DNA from: Gymnodinialimonas ceratoperidinii
Lineage (GTDB): Bacteria > Pseudomonadota > Alphaproteobacteria > Rhodobacterales > Rhodobacteraceae
Assembly (NCBI RefSeq): GCF_019297855.1
Contig: NZ_CP079194.1
Location: 2,095,501-2,159,500, forward strand
Length of the DNA stretch: 64,000 nucleotides
Reading direction: 5' to 3'
Made by a program: the position numbers and the translations under genes. How positions within the stretch are numbered: the stretch's first letter is position 1; each line of letters starts with the position of its first letter. Positions 37,384-46,584 of this stretch are shown piece by piece. The notes under the pieces were generated by a model. It did no database searches and was not told the origin of the DNA. It saw only the letters and a list, made by a program, of their open reading frames with translations.

Positions 37384-37412
37384 ATTATAGCGCATTTCGG
37401 GGTTTGAAACAA
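37384..37412 (-). promoter_or_regulatory. Promoter of the 61-aa protein gene
   Basis: Minus strand TTGTTT (37412-37407), 17-bp spacer, perfect TATAAT (37389-37384), giving a very short 5' leader that includes GGAGGGAG. The -35 box overlaps the T-rich end of the 6S candidate's terminator. Confidence 0.6.
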
Positions 37413-37570
37413 AAACAGCGCTGCCCGGGACAGGGGCAGCGCCGTCTTCGGCATCCGCGCGCAAGGGAACGAAGCGCCGGACCGAGCACCTTGGGGGACA
37501 GCCAAGGTGTATGCTGAGCGGACGGCGCAGGGGGCAGCTTTGCGCAATCCGTTTCCCCGAAGCGGCGGCG
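37408..37570 (-). ncRNA. ssrS: Candidate 6S RNA
   Basis: On the minus strand this gap folds into one long hairpin of 6S layout. Closing stem: 37557-37567 with 37440-37451 (CGCCG and CTTCGG against CCGAAG, bulged A, CGGCG). Then GCGCAA/TTGCGC (37540-37545 with 37459-37464). Then an open central bubble of 11 and 9 nt (37529-37539 and 37465-37473), GCGCCG/CGGCGC (37523-37528 with 37474-37479), and an apical hairpin CACCTTGG/CCAAGGTG (37502-37509 with 37487-37494, loop CTGTCCC). A terminator follows at once. 6S RNA imitates an open promoter and inhibits sigma-70 RNA polymerase. The identification rests on shape and size, not on a search. Confidence 0.62.
37411..37442 (-). terminator. Intrinsic terminator of the 6S candidate
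   Basis: Nine-bp perfect stem GCGCTGCCC/GGGCAGCGC (37434-37442 and 37418-37426, 7-nt loop), then TGTTTTT on the minus strand. The nearest minus-strand gene upstream (luxR-type) ends about 420 bases away, so this terminator most likely serves the RNA. Confidence 0.75.
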
Positions 37571-37859
37571 GCCCTTAAAATACGAACCAACCGCTTCGAA
37601 CCTTCGCGCCGCAGAAGGCGTCCAGGCGGGCTCGGAGGCGGGAAAAATACAACCTCCGAAACCCGGTGTTCCTGGCTGTAATTGCCATCACTCACGGAAC
37701 ATCCTTACTTTGCGATATTCGCGAGCTTCAGGAAAGTTGCGGAAATCCTTACCCGCGGCACGCTTTCGGTAAGATCTCGACGCGCGGCTGCCACCCGGTT
37801 CCGGCAGGTCCAGGTGCGTACAGACATCCTGACAGTGAGGGCGGTGCCTCGCTTCCGAC
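37571..37859. other. Intergenic remainder between the 6S candidate and the LuxR gene
   Basis: I see no convincing gene here. A TATTTT at 37582-37577 on the minus strand is placed correctly to be the -10 box of the 6S candidate, but the matching -35 region is poor. Small imperfect inverted repeats are present without T-runs. Confidence 0.4.
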
Positions 37860-38663
37860 CTAGCTCCGGTCGCTCACCGAGCCGGCCATCTGGGGCAGGC
37901 GGGGTGTCTTGTCCTCGCGCTCGTCGAGGCGGAAAATCTGGTTCAGGATCGAGGCCTTTCGCACTGCTTGCGCCGTGGTCTCGACGCCCAAGGCATCCCG
38001 CGCGCCGCGCAGGTGTTTCTCGATCGTGGCCACGTTCCGCTCCAGAAGCAGGGCGATATCGGCCATGGTTTTGCCATCGGCGACCAGCTCCAGAACTTCG
38101 GACTGGCGCGGGGTCAGCAGTTTGCGCTGGCCAGTCGCGGGCAGTTGCAGGATGCACAGGTGCGCCACGTGGCAGATCGTTTCGATGTCTTCGCCGTGTT
38201 CGTCCCAGATCGCATCGGCTTCGTCCTGACCCATGCCCTTCTTGACCGCCATCCCGATCCCGGCGTTGGCGTTCTTGATCGCCATGGGAAAGCTAATGGT
38301 ATAACCGGCCGTGATCCCGTGCTTTTCGTTCATCGCCCGCATGGCCAACTCGCCCTTGGAGGGCGCCTCTTTTGCCATCGCCAGATACACGTCGCGCCAA
38401 GAGGCGGCCCCGGTATTCTCCGTCGCCCACCGCATCATCACGCCGTCCCGGAACATGCCGCCGTCGACATAGGCCTCGACATAGTCGGCTGGCATGTTGG
38501 TCAGCAGCAAGGCATCCTCGGGGTTGTCGTAGAGCCCCGCACCCCGGAAGGCGTTGAAGCCGTAGAAGACGCGGTCGAAGCCATAGCCTGCAAGAACCTT
38601 GGTGTGATGTGACCAGAGGTCTTCGACGGTGGACATTTCAAGGTAGGGGCGGAGGCTTTTCAT
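37860..38663 (-). CDS. LuxR-type regulator with autoinducer-binding-like domain
   Basis: A 267-aa regulator. The N-terminal ~175 residues resemble the autoinducer-binding domain and the C-terminal part is a LuxR helix-turn-helix (LTPRQSEVLELVADGKTMADIALLLERNVATIEKHL). In the ligand pocket the canonical Asp-Pro motif appears as FRDGVMMRW, so the Pro is replaced by Gly and ligand preference may differ. No luxI-like synthase lies in the window, so it is a solo here. The acidic/basic tail after the HTH (DEREDKTPRLPQ) is an extension. Start six bases after the aroQ stop. Confidence 0.85.
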   Translation of the reverse strand: MKSLRPYLEMSTVEDLWSHHTKVLAGYGFDRVFYGFNAFRGAGLYDNPEDALLLTNMPADYVEAYVDGGMFRDGVMMRWATENTGAASWRDVYLAMAKEAPSKGELAMRAMNEKHGITAGYTISFPMAIKNANAGIGMAVKKGMGQDEADAIWDEHGEDIETICHVAHLCILQLPATGQRKLLTPRQSEVLELVADGKTMADIALLLERNVATIEKHLRGARDALGVETTAQAVRKASILNQIFRLDEREDKTPRLPQMAGSVSDRS

Positions 38664-38669
38664 GGAATG

Positions 38670-39107
38670 CTACTTTGCTGAAAGGTGGGCGTGCAACGCG
38701 CGCAGGGCGAGGGGGTAGCCCTCGGCGCCGAAGCCCTGAATGACGCCCACGCAGACCGGTGCGATCATCGATTGATGACGAAAATCCTCGCGGGCGTGGG
38801 TATTGGAAAGGTGCAACTCGACCGTGGGCAATTGCGTGGCGCTGATCGCGTCGCGCAGGGCAATGGACGTATGGGTATAGGCGCCCGCGTTGATCACGAC
38901 GCCTGCCGTGTCCGTCCGCGCCGCATGGAGCGCATCGACCAGACCCCCTTCGTGGTTGGATTGCTCGAACCGAACCGAGGCGCCAAGGCTCTCTGCCAGC
39001 GCTTTGCAGGTGCCCTCGATATCGGCAAGCGTCGCCGCCCCGTAGATATCCGGCTCACGCTCTCCCAACAGGTTGAGGTTCGGCCCGTTCAACACCAATA
39101 GCTTCAT
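38670..39107 (-). CDS. aroQ: Type II 3-dehydroquinate dehydratase
   Basis: Dodecameric enzyme that dehydrates 3-dehydroquinate to 3-dehydroshikimate in the shikimate pathway. The 145-aa protein opens with [20 protein letters not shown] and has [30 protein letters not shown] and [12 protein letters not shown], with the catalytic Tyr and His in place. It is immediately upstream of the LuxR-type gene and probably shares its transcript. Confidence 0.96.
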   Translation of the reverse strand: MKLLVLNGPNLNLLGEREPDIYGAATLADIEGTCKALAESLGASVRFEQSNHEGGLVDALHAARTDTAGVVINAGAYTHTSIALRDAISATQLPTVELHLSNTHAREDFRHQSMIAPVCVGVIQGFGAEGYPLALRALHAHLSAK

Positions 39108-39183
39108 GCGTCATAATCCTTTGACGTCACTGTATATTCAACGCGTGCCTTGCGTCGAGTCGCGGTTGACGCGAAAGACGGCC

Positions 39184-39582
39184 TCACGGCTTGGGTTCCG
39201 GCATGGCGACGGGGCCGCCCTGTGCTTCCCAGGTAGAGAAGCCCTCGCGCAGATGCGCCGCCTCGAACCCCATGTCTTGCAGCGTTGCCACCGTCAGCGC
39301 CGAGCGCCAGCCCGATGCGCAGTGGAACACGTAGCGTTTGCCTTCTTGCCCAAAGACCTCCTTGTAATAAGGGCTTTCCGGGTCGACCCAGAACTCGATC
39401 ATCCCGCGGGGGGCGTGGATCGAACCCGGAATGAAGCCGCGATTGCGTTCGCGGATATCGCGGATATCCACGATGACGACATCCGGATCATCCACCTTGG
39501 CAATCAGATCCGCGGTCTCGATTTCTTCGATCCGGGCGCGGGCGTCGGCCACCATTTGCGCGGCGGTGATCTTCAAACTCAT
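39184..39582 (-). CDS. Rhodanese-like domain protein
   Basis: Single-domain sulfurtransferase-like protein, 132 aa. The domain starts at DPDVVIVDIRDIRERNRGFIPG, with IHAPRG and the active-site cysteine in VFHCASGWRSAL. The short helical N terminus (ITAAQMVADARARIEEI) is typical of this subgroup. The ATG at 39582 has GGGAG upstream. It is divergent from prpE. Sulfur donor and acceptor are unknown. Confidence 0.85.
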   Translation of the reverse strand: MSLKITAAQMVADARARIEEIETADLIAKVDDPDVVIVDIRDIRERNRGFIPGSIHAPRGMIEFWVDPESPYYKEVFGQEGKRYVFHCASGWRSALTVATLQDMGFEAAHLREGFSTWEAQGGPVAMPEPKP

Positions 39583-39703
39583 GGTGGCGTCTCCCATTCT
39601 GTCGCAGGTGCATGAAGGCACATTGACCCCACGCGCAGGGAGCCGCAACCTGCGCCCGACTGCAAGAGGCGGGCCGGGACGGGGCCTGCAAGGGGGAAGG
39701 CCG

Positions 39704-41605
39704 ATGACGTATCAGAAAACCTATGACCGCGCGAGCACCGACCCCGAGGGGTTCTGGATGGAGGCCGCGGGCGACATCGATTGGATGGTCCCGCCGACCC
39801 GCGCGTTCGAGCCGAACTCCGGTGTCTATGGGCGCTGGTTCGAAGGCGCGGTCGGCAACACCTGTTACAACGCCGTTGATCGCCACGTCGCCGCCGGGCG
39901 CGGTGATCAGCCGGCAATCATCTACGACAGCCCGGTGACGGACACCAAGCGCACATTGACCTTCGCCGAATTGCAGGACGAGGTCGCGACGCTCGGCGCT
40001 GTCCTGCACGACATGGGCGTGGGGCAGGGGGACCGCGTCATCATCTATATGCCGATGGTCGCCGAGGCGCTTGTTGCGATGCTTGCCTGCGCCCGTATCG
40101 GGGCTGTGCATTCGGTTGTCTTCGGCGGCTTCGCGGCGGCGGAACTCGCCACCCGCATCGATGACGCGGGCGCCTCCGCGGTGTTGACCGCGTCGTGCGG
40201 GGTCGAGCCGGGCCGTGTGATAAACTACATGAGCCTCCTGTCGGAAGCCATTGATATTGCGGACAACAAGATCGCCAAATGCCTCGTGCTCCAGCGCGAC
40301 ATCCAACCCTGCGAGTTAACCGAAAACCGTGATCTGGACTGGGCAGAAGAAATGGCGCGCGCCCGGGCAGAGGGCCGCCGCGCCGATTGTGCCGAGGTGG
40401 CCGCAACGGATCCGGCCTATATCCTCTACACCTCAGGCACGACAGGTCAGCCCAAGGGTGTGGTACGCGATACCGGCGGCCATATGGTCGCGCTGAACTG
40501 GAGCATGAAGAACATCTACGGCGCCAATCCGGGAGAGGTTTTTTGGGCCGCCTCGGACGTGGGTTGGGTCGTCGGGCACTCCTACATCTGCTACGCGCCC
40601 TTGCTGGCGGGCTGCACCACGGTCGTCTTCGAAGGCAAGCCCATCGGGACGCCAGACGCCGGCACCTTCTGGCGCGTCATCGCAGAGCATGATGTCAGCG
40701 TCATGTTCACCGCGCCCACGGCGTTCCGCGCCATTCGCGGGCAGGATCCAGAGGGAGAATTCGTCAGGAAATACGACATTTCCTGCCTGCGCGCGCTGTT
40801 TCTGGCGGGCGAACGCTCGGACCCGACAACGCTGGAATGGGCCGAGGCGCAACTGGGCGTGCCGGTCATCGATCACTGGTGGCAGACCGAGACCGGATGG
40901 GCGATCTCCGCGATTCCGATGGGGATCGAGCCGCTCCCGGTGAAACATGGCTCTCCGGGTGTGCCGATGCCGGGCTACGACGTGCAGGTTCTCGATGACG
41001 CGGGCCATCCCGTACCCAACGGAACGCTTGGCAATATCGTGGTCAAGCTGCCGCTGCCACCGTCGTGCCTCACGACGCTCTGGAACGCGGAAGAGCGGTT
41101 TCATTCCTCCTATCTCAATGAATTTCCAGGATATTATGCCACGTCCGACGCTGGCATCTTGGACGAGGAAGGCTATCTACACATCATGGCGCGCACCGAT
41201 GACATCATCAATGTCGCCGGACACAGGCTGTCGACCGGCGCCATGGAAGAGGTGCTGGCCGGCCACGACGCGGTGGCCGAATGTGCCGTCGTCGGCAAGG
41301 CGGACGCGCTGAAGGGTCAGGTGCCGCTCGGGTTCTTCGTCCTGAAATCGGGCGTGACCCAAGACGCCGAAGAAGTCGCGGCCGAGCTGGTGCAAAAGGT
41401 GCGCCAGGACATCGGCGCCGTGGCCGCCTTCAAGCTTGCCGTGGCTGTCAAACGGCTGCCCAAGACGCGCTCGGGCAAGGTTCTGCGCGCCACGATGCAG
41501 AAGATCGCGGACGACGAGAGTTACAAGATGCCAGCCGCCATCGACGATCCCGCGATCCTCGATGAGATTACTAAAGTTTTGACCGACAAGGGACTGATCG
41601 GATGA
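39704..41605 (+). CDS. prpE: Propionate-CoA ligase
   Basis: Activates propionate (and to a degree acetate) to the CoA thioester. The 633-aa ANL enzyme has the N-terminal acetyl-CoA-synthetase-type domain, [19 protein letters not shown] as the phosphate-binding loop, WWQTETGW for the A5 motif, and the catalytic lysine in [12 protein letters not shown]. The VRDTGGH variant and the length favour PrpE over Acs. The start ATG is preceded by GGGGGAAGG. The stop overlaps the ridA start (ATGA). Confidence 0.92.
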   Translation: MTYQKTYDRASTDPEGFWMEAAGDIDWMVPPTRAFEPNSGVYGRWFEGAVGNTCYNAVDRHVAAGRGDQPAIIYDSPVTDTKRTLTFAELQDEVATLGAVLHDMGVGQGDRVIIYMPMVAEALVAMLACARIGAVHSVVFGGFAAAELATRIDDAGASAVLTASCGVEPGRVINYMSLLSEAIDIADNKIAKCLVLQRDIQPCELTENRDLDWAEEMARARAEGRRADCAEVAATDPAYILYTSGTTGQPKGVVRDTGGHMVALNWSMKNIYGANPGEVFWAASDVGWVVGHSYICYAPLLAGCTTVVFEGKPIGTPDAGTFWRVIAEHDVSVMFTAPTAFRAIRGQDPEGEFVRKYDISCLRALFLAGERSDPTTLEWAEAQLGVPVIDHWWQTETGWAISAIPMGIEPLPVKHGSPGVPMPGYDVQVLDDAGHPVPNGTLGNIVVKLPLPPSCLTTLWNAEERFHSSYLNEFPGYYATSDAGILDEEGYLHIMARTDDIINVAGHRLSTGAMEEVLAGHDAVAECAVVGKADALKGQVPLGFFVLKSGVTQDAEEVAAELVQKVRQDIGAVAAFKLAVAVKRLPKTRSGKVLRATMQKIADDESYKMPAAIDDPAILDEITKVLTDKGLIG

Positions 41606-41943
41606 TTGAACGTATTGAGCCGGGCGTGCGCAGCTCGAAAATCGTGAAACACAATGGCGTGGCGTATCTGACGGGCCAGGTGGGCGAGGGTGCCGATATC
41701 ACCGAGCAGACCGTCGAATGCCTGCGCCGCGTCGATGCGCTGCTGGAGGAAGCCGGCTCATCGCGTGAGCACATGTTGCAGGTGACGATCTGGCTTGCGG
41801 ACATGGCGGATTTCGCCGCAATGAACGAAGTCTGGAACGCGTGGGTGCCAGAGGGTCACGCGCCAGCGCGCGCCTGTGGCGAAGCGCGCTTGGCGCGGGA
41901 CGTGTTGAAGGTCGAGATGATCGTGACGGCGGCCGTCAAGTAA
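41602..41943 (+). CDS. RidA family (YjgF/YER057c/UK114) protein
   Basis: Small trimeric deaminase-type protein, 113 aa; RidA proper hydrolyses reactive 2-aminoacrylate and other imines made by PLP enzymes. Visible family features are [16 protein letters not shown], the middle helix [18 protein letters not shown] and the [12 protein letters not shown] segment with the conserved arginine. It belongs to a divergent subgroup, so its exact substrate is uncertain. Translationally coupled to prpE. Confidence 0.85.
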   Translation: MIERIEPGVRSSKIVKHNGVAYLTGQVGEGADITEQTVECLRRVDALLEEAGSSREHMLQVTIWLADMADFAAMNEVWNAWVPEGHAPARACGEARLARDVLKVEMIVTAAVK

Positions 41944-42027
41944 AGGTACGGCGCTCAAGGGTCTGACCTCGCAGGACTATACGACATTTAACATAATCAT
42001 GATTACTGGCCAAATGGATTGCGTGAT

Positions 42028-42957
42028 ATGCGCCTGAGTGACCTCCTCCCTTCCGGCTATGTCGATGCCCATCACCACGTCTGGGCGCCCGAGAGCCTCG
42101 GCGAGCAGATCGGCTACGGCTGGCTGCGGGACATCGGTGCGCCGAAGCCTTTCGGTGATCCAACCCCGATCCAGCGTGACTACCTGATGATGGAGTTCCT
42201 TGCCGAAGCCTCGGTCGCGCCGCGCGCGTCGATCCACGTGCAGACCGACGGCGCCTTGGCCGATCCCGTGGCCGAAACACGCTTCGTGCAGGCTCAGGCC
42301 GACGCCGCCGGTCATGCGGTCAAGATCGTCGCTCTCGTCGACCTGAGCGCGGATAACTTGGCCGATACCCTCTCAGATCACGCTGAGAGCCGTGATTTCT
42401 GCGGTGTGCGGCAGATCGTAGCGCGGCTGTCCGACCGCCCGGACCTGAGCTTCGCGCCACGGGACTACCTGTCTGATCCGCAGTGGATCGGCGGCCTCAA
42501 GCAGCTGGAGGACCGCGGCCTGACCTTCGATCTCCAGATGTACCCCGAGCAGGCTTCCGCCGCGCTGGAGGCGCTGTCCGCGACCCCTGCCCTCAAGGTC
42601 ATCATCGACCACGCGCTTTGTCCCTACGATCAGAGTGTCGAGGGGCAAAACCTGTGGGCCGAAGCCGTGTCTCGAATGGCCAAACGGCCGAATACCTACA
42701 TGAAATTAAGCGGTTGGGGCATGTATGAAAACGACTGGGCCGAGCGCGGAGTCGGGTTTTTCGCGCCGTACATCGATGTGATCTTGAAAGAATTCGGACC
42801 AGAGCGTGTCATGTGGGGCAGCAATTATCCCGTCGAGAAGCTCGCTACGCCTTACGAGACGTGCCTTCGAAACGTCGTGGAATACCTGCCGCCCGAGAGC
42901 GTCAGTGATGTTTTTTATCATTCTGCGGCAGAGGCTTACGGGTTGAAGCTCACCTAG
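42028..42957 (+). CDS. Amidohydrolase family 2 protein (lactonase-like)
   Basis: A TIM-barrel metal-dependent hydrolase, 309 aa, of the group that includes 2-pyrone-4,6-dicarboxylate lactonase and fuconolactonase. The strand-1 metal motif is VDAHHHVWAPESLG. Further conserved parts are ALVDLSADN, VIIDHALCPY and the C-terminal VMWGSNYPVEKL with the catalytic aspartate region replaced by Asn-Tyr-Pro as is common in this group. The ATG at 42028 follows GGAT; a TTG at 42019 is an alternative. The substrate is unknown. It ends four bases before phoB, tail to tail. Confidence 0.8.
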   Translation: MRLSDLLPSGYVDAHHHVWAPESLGEQIGYGWLRDIGAPKPFGDPTPIQRDYLMMEFLAEASVAPRASIHVQTDGALADPVAETRFVQAQADAAGHAVKIVALVDLSADNLADTLSDHAESRDFCGVRQIVARLSDRPDLSFAPRDYLSDPQWIGGLKQLEDRGLTFDLQMYPEQASAALEALSATPALKVIIDHALCPYDQSVEGQNLWAEAVSRMAKRPNTYMKLSGWGMYENDWAERGVGFFAPYIDVILKEFGPERVMWGSNYPVEKLATPYETCLRNVVEYLPPESVSDVFYHSAAEAYGLKLT

Positions 42958-42961
42958 CGCT

Positions 42962-43648
42962 TTAACCCAAGGCATAGCCCGCGCCGCGCACGGTTCGGAT
43001 CGGGTCGCCGGCTTGCGAGACCTTCAATGCCTTGCGCAAGCGTCCCACGTGCACGTCCACCGTGCGGCTGTCGACATAGATGTCGCGGCCCCAGACCCGG
43101 TCGAGCAGTTGCTCGCGCGCCCAGACCCTGCCCGGCCGTTCCATGAAGGCGGTCAGCAGGCGAAACTCGGTCGGGCCGACCGCTACGATGTCCCCACCGC
43201 GATAGACCCGATGCTCGGCCAAATCGACGACGATATCCTCGAACTCCAGCCGTTCCCCCACCGTTGAGGGTCGCACGCGCCGCAGCTGCGTGCGTACTCG
43301 GGCAAGCAGCTCGGCCACGGAATAGGGTTTGGTGATGTAATCGTCCGCGCCGGTTTCGAGGCCGCGCACCTTGTCGTTGTCCTCGGACCGGGCCGAGAGC
43401 ATGATGACCGGCAGCTTCGCGGTCTCGGTGTTTGCCTTGAGCTGGCGACAGATCTCGATCCCGCTCACCTCCGGCAGCATCCAGTCGAGCACGACCACGT
43501 CGGGCAAAGCCTCCTGCACCGCAAGAAGCGCCTCGTCGCCCGAGGCGGCGGTCACCACCTCATAGCCCTCGGCGCGCAGGTTGTAGGCCAGCACCTCGCG
43601 CTGCGCGAGTTCATCTTCCACCACCAGAACAACGGGTTCTCCAGCCAT
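42962..43648 (-). CDS. phoB: Phosphate regulon response regulator PhoB
   Basis: Activator of phosphate-starvation genes through PHO boxes. The 228-aa protein has a receiver domain (VVEDE, phosphorylated Asp in VVLDWMLPEVSG, Lys in DDYITKPYS) and an OmpR-type winged helix (GPTEFRLLTAFMERPGRVWAREQLLDRVW, seen in part; RTVDVHVGRLRKAL). It lies 3 bp after phoU at the end of the pst operon. Its own PHO box upstream of pstS gives positive feedback. Confidence 0.97.
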   Translation of the reverse strand: MAGEPVVLVVEDELAQREVLAYNLRAEGYEVVTAASGDEALLAVQEALPDVVVLDWMLPEVSGIEICRQLKANTETAKLPVIMLSARSEDNDKVRGLETGADDYITKPYSVAELLARVRTQLRRVRPSTVGERLEFEDIVVDLAEHRVYRGGDIVAVGPTEFRLLTAFMERPGRVWAREQLLDRVWGRDIYVDSRTVDVHVGRLRKALKVSQAGDPIRTVRGAGYALG

Positions 43649-43651
43649 CCC

Positions 43652-44362
43652 TCAAGCCCCCTGAATGAACGGAGTGTCGTTGTGTTTCAGGCGCTCGTCG
43701 CCGGGAATCTCGCCGGTCACGAGGTAGATCACCTGCTCGGCGACGGAGGTCACGTGATCGCCCATCCGCTCGATGTTCTTGGCCATAAAATGTAGGTGCA
43801 TGCAGGTGGTTATATGGCGCGGATCTTCCATCATGTGGGTCAGATACTCGCGGAACAGTGCGGAGTACATCTGGTCCACTTCCAGATCCCGCTGCCGCAC
43901 GTCCTCCGCCAGGTCCGCGTCGCGCTGGATATAGGCGTCGAGCACGTCCTTGAGCATCATCTCCACCTGCCGGGCCATGCGCTTGAGCGCGGCGGTATCG
44001 CCGGGGATGGCGGGCAGCTCGATCACGGATTCGGACCGTTTGGCGATGTTCTTCGCGTAATCGGCAATCCGTTCGAGGTTGCCGGACACCCGGAAAACCG
44101 AAAGCAAGGTGCGCAGATCGGAGGCGGCGGGCTGGCGCAGGGCGATGATCCGGGCGGCCTCTTCGTTGAGGTCCATCTCGGCGGCATCGATGGCTCGGTC
44201 TCCGGCGCGCACGGCCTGAGCCAGCTCAAGATCGCGGGTGTTGAGCGCGGTGGAGGCATTGGCGATGGCCTCCTCCACCATGCCGCCCATGCGCATGATC
44301 CGGGTCTGGATCCCTTCAAGGTCGCGGTCGAAGCTGCTGACGATATGTTCTTGTTTCGGCAT
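43652..44362 (-). CDS. phoU: Phosphate transport regulator PhoU
   Basis: Links the Pst transporter to PhoR and keeps the regulon off when phosphate is ample. The 236-aa all-helical protein has two three-helix bundles, each with the metal-binding motif of the family (RIADYAKNIAKRSE in the first, NIERMGDHVTSVAEQV in the second). It lies between pstB and phoB, three bases from each. Confidence 0.96.
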   Translation of the reverse strand: MPKQEHIVSSFDRDLEGIQTRIMRMGGMVEEAIANASTALNTRDLELAQAVRAGDRAIDAAEMDLNEEAARIIALRQPAASDLRTLLSVFRVSGNLERIADYAKNIAKRSESVIELPAIPGDTAALKRMARQVEMMLKDVLDAYIQRDADLAEDVRQRDLEVDQMYSALFREYLTHMMEDPRHITTCMHLHFMAKNIERMGDHVTSVAEQVIYLVTGEIPGDERLKHNDTPFIQGA

Positions 44363-44365
44363 GGT

Positions 44366-45211
44366 TTATCCAATCCGTCCCGTGATGTAGCTTTCCGTAC
44401 GAGGGTCGCCGGGGTTGGTGAAGATCTTCTCGGTGTCGTCAAATTCCACCAGCGAGCCCAGATGGAAGAACGCCGTTTTCTGGCTCACCCGCGCAGCCTG
44501 CTGCATGGAGTGGGTGACGATCACCACCGAGAACCGCGTGCGCAATTCGTCGATCAGCTCTTCGACCTGAGCCGTGGCGATGGGATCGAGGGCCGAGCAT
44601 GGCTCGTCCATCAGCAGAACCTCGGGAGAGGTCGCCACGGCACGCGCAATGCAGAGGCGCTGCTGCTGGCCGCCCGAGAGCCCGGTGCCGGGCGCATCGA
44701 GGCGGTCTTTCACCTCGTCCCAGATTGCGGCGCGGCGGAGCGATTTCTCGACGATCTCGGCCAGGTCGGTCTTGTTGCGGGCAAGGCCATGGATGCGGGG
44801 GCCATAGGCGACATTGTCGAAAATGGATTTCGGGAAGGGGTTGGGCTTCTGGAACACCATGCCGACCGAGGCGCGAAGCTGCACCGGGTCGACCTTCGGG
44901 TCGTAGATATCCTCGCCCTCCAAGGTGATCTTGCCGGTGACGCGGCAGCCGTCGATCGTGTCGTTCATCCGGTTCAAGGCCCGCAGGAACGTGGACTTGC
45001 CGCAACCCGAGGGGCCGATGAAGGCCGTCACGGTCTTGTCGGCGATATCGACGTCGACGTTCTTGATGGCCTGAGTGACGTTGGGGTCGGCGGCCAATTC
45101 GTCGGCCGAGCGGCGTGCGCCCCCTGCCCCGTAGAACACGTCCACGCCTCGGGCCTGCATTTTCAACGTGTCCAAGGCGACACCTTCCTGGGTTAAGCTC
45201 ATGTCTTTCAT
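44366..45211 (-). CDS. pstB: Phosphate ABC transporter ATP-binding protein PstB
   Basis: ATPase of the high-affinity phosphate importer. The 281-aa protein has Walker [21 protein letters not shown]-loop [15 protein letters not shown], signature [16 protein letters not shown] and Walker [15 protein letters not shown]. It carries ~30 extra N-terminal residues and an unusual Ala-rich insert after [18 protein letters not shown], where standard PstB has a short loop. The ATG at 45211 is used; one at 45202 is also possible. Confidence 0.95.
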   Translation of the reverse strand: MKDMSLTQEGVALDTLKMQARGVDVFYGAGGARRSADELAADPNVTQAIKNVDVDIADKTVTAFIGPSGCGKSTFLRALNRMNDTIDGCRVTGKITLEGEDIYDPKVDPVQLRASVGMVFQKPNPFPKSIFDNVAYGPRIHGLARNKTDLAEIVEKSLRRAAIWDEVKDRLDAPGTGLSGGQQQRLCIARAVATSPEVLLMDEPCSALDPIATAQVEELIDELRTRFSVVIVTHSMQQAARVSQKTAFFHLGSLVEFDDTEKIFTNPGDPRTESYITGRIG

Positions 45212-45228
45212 ATCTTGTCTCTCACCTC

Positions 45229-46584
45229 TCACCAACGGCGCTCGAACCGGCGCCGCAGGGCAATGGCGATGGCATTCATCACCAGAAGGAAAATCAGCAG
45301 TACAATGATCGCGCCGGATGCGCGCTCGACGAAGGCGGGGTCGCTGCGTTGGGTCCAGCTGTAGACCTGCACCGGAAGCGCCGTCGCGCCGTCGCCCATC
45401 AGCGGGAAGGAGTTGGAGTGGGACGACAGAAGGTCGGGATATTCGCGCACGAAGGCCACCATCCCGATCAGCAGGAGAGGCGCGGTCTCACCCAGGGCCT
45501 GGGCGAGGCCGATGATCGTGCCGGTCAGGATGCCGGGCATGGCCAGCGGCAGGACGTGGTGGAACACCGATTGCATTTTCGACGCCCCAAGCCCAAGCGC
45601 CGCCTGCCGGATGCTCGGCGGCACCGCCCGCAGGCTGGCGCGGGTGGCGATGATGATCGTGGGCAGTGTCATCAGGGTCAGCACCAAACCACCCACCAGC
45701 GGCGAGGATTGGTTGAACTCCATGAAGTTGATGAAGACCGCAAGGCCGAGGATGCCGTAGACGATGGAGGGCACGGCTGCGAGGTTGGAGATATTCACCT
45801 CGATCAGGTCCGTGAACTTGTTCTTCGGCGCAAATTCCTCGAGGTAGATCGAGGCGGCGACACCGATGGGCAGCGCCAGCACCAGCACCACGATCATCAT
45901 GTAGAGAGAGCCGATGATCGCCACGCCAAGGCCCGCCGCTTCGGGGCGCGAGCCGGAGGCATCGGGCCAGGTGATGAAGTCCCAGTTGAAGCGGGTCTCG
46001 ACGGCGCCGCGCTCGGCCAGCTCTTGCGCCACCAGCAGTTGGTTCACCGAGACGTTGCGGTCCCGCTCGGCCGTCTCGAGCGAAACGCGGCCCTTGAAGA
46101 AGCCGTCAATGCGCCCGCCCAGAAGCACCTCTGCGTCGATGGTCTGGCCCACAAGGTCGGGGTTTGCCAGCACCATGGCGCGGACCTGGGCCGGGGCCTC
46201 CTCGGACAGCATCGCGGCCAATTCGCGGCCCGCCATATCGTGCTCGATCCCTTCGGCCTCCAGATAGGCCTCCAGCGACAGGGCAAGGACCGGGAGGTAA
46301 CCAAAGGTCGTGACCCGCGCCATCTCGGCAGGATCGCGATTTCCATCGGGGTCGAGCCGCTCGGCGCTGAGCTCCAGCGGATAGGTCACGTAGCTTTGCC
46401 GGAAGGCGCCGAGGCCATTTCCGAGGATCGAGGTCAGCAGCACGACCAGCGCTAGGATGCCCACGGCGACCGCCGCGATGCCATAGGCGCGGAACCTGCG
46501 CTCGGCACGGTTGCGCTTGGCGGTCCGGCTGTCGGCGGCAAAGAGCGACCGGGCCGGAACGGGGGCCTGTGTCAAATCGGTCAT
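45229..46584 (-). CDS. pstA: Phosphate ABC transporter permease PstA, extended form
   Basis: Membrane component of the Pst importer. At 451 aa it is far longer than E. coli PstA (about 296). The extra part is an N-terminal helix ([20 protein letters not shown]) followed by a ~200-residue extracytoplasmic region, a layout known for alphaproteobacterial PstA (DUF3333-type extension). The permease core has [16 protein letters not shown] and the EAA-like loop [21 protein letters not shown]. The start overlaps the pstC stop (ATGA). Confidence 0.94.
   Translation of the reverse strand: MTDLTQAPVPARSLFAADSRTAKRNRAERRFRAYGIAAVAVGILALVVLLTSILGNGLGAFRQSYVTYPLELSAERLDPDGNRDPAEMARVTTFGYLPVLALSLEAYLEAEGIEHDMAGRELAAMLSEEAPAQVRAMVLANPDLVGQTIDAEVLLGGRIDGFFKGRVSLETAERDRNVSVNQLLVAQELAERGAVETRFNWDFITWPDASGSRPEAAGLGVAIIGSLYMMIVVLVLALPIGVAASIYLEEFAPKNKFTDLIEVNISNLAAVPSIVYGILGLAVFINFMEFNQSSPLVGGLVLTLMTLPTIIIATRASLRAVPPSIRQAALGLGASKMQSVFHHVLPLAMPGILTGTIIGLAQALGETAPLLLIGMVAFVREYPDLLSSHSNSFPLMGDGATALPVQVYSWTQRSDPAFVERASGAIIVLLIFLLVMNAIAIALRRRFERRW

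Noticed and set aside
37682..38245. A 187-codon plus-strand ORF overlapping the LuxR-type gene
   Set aside because: Antisense, Arg/Pro-rich and without a domain; the regulator on the other strand is clear.
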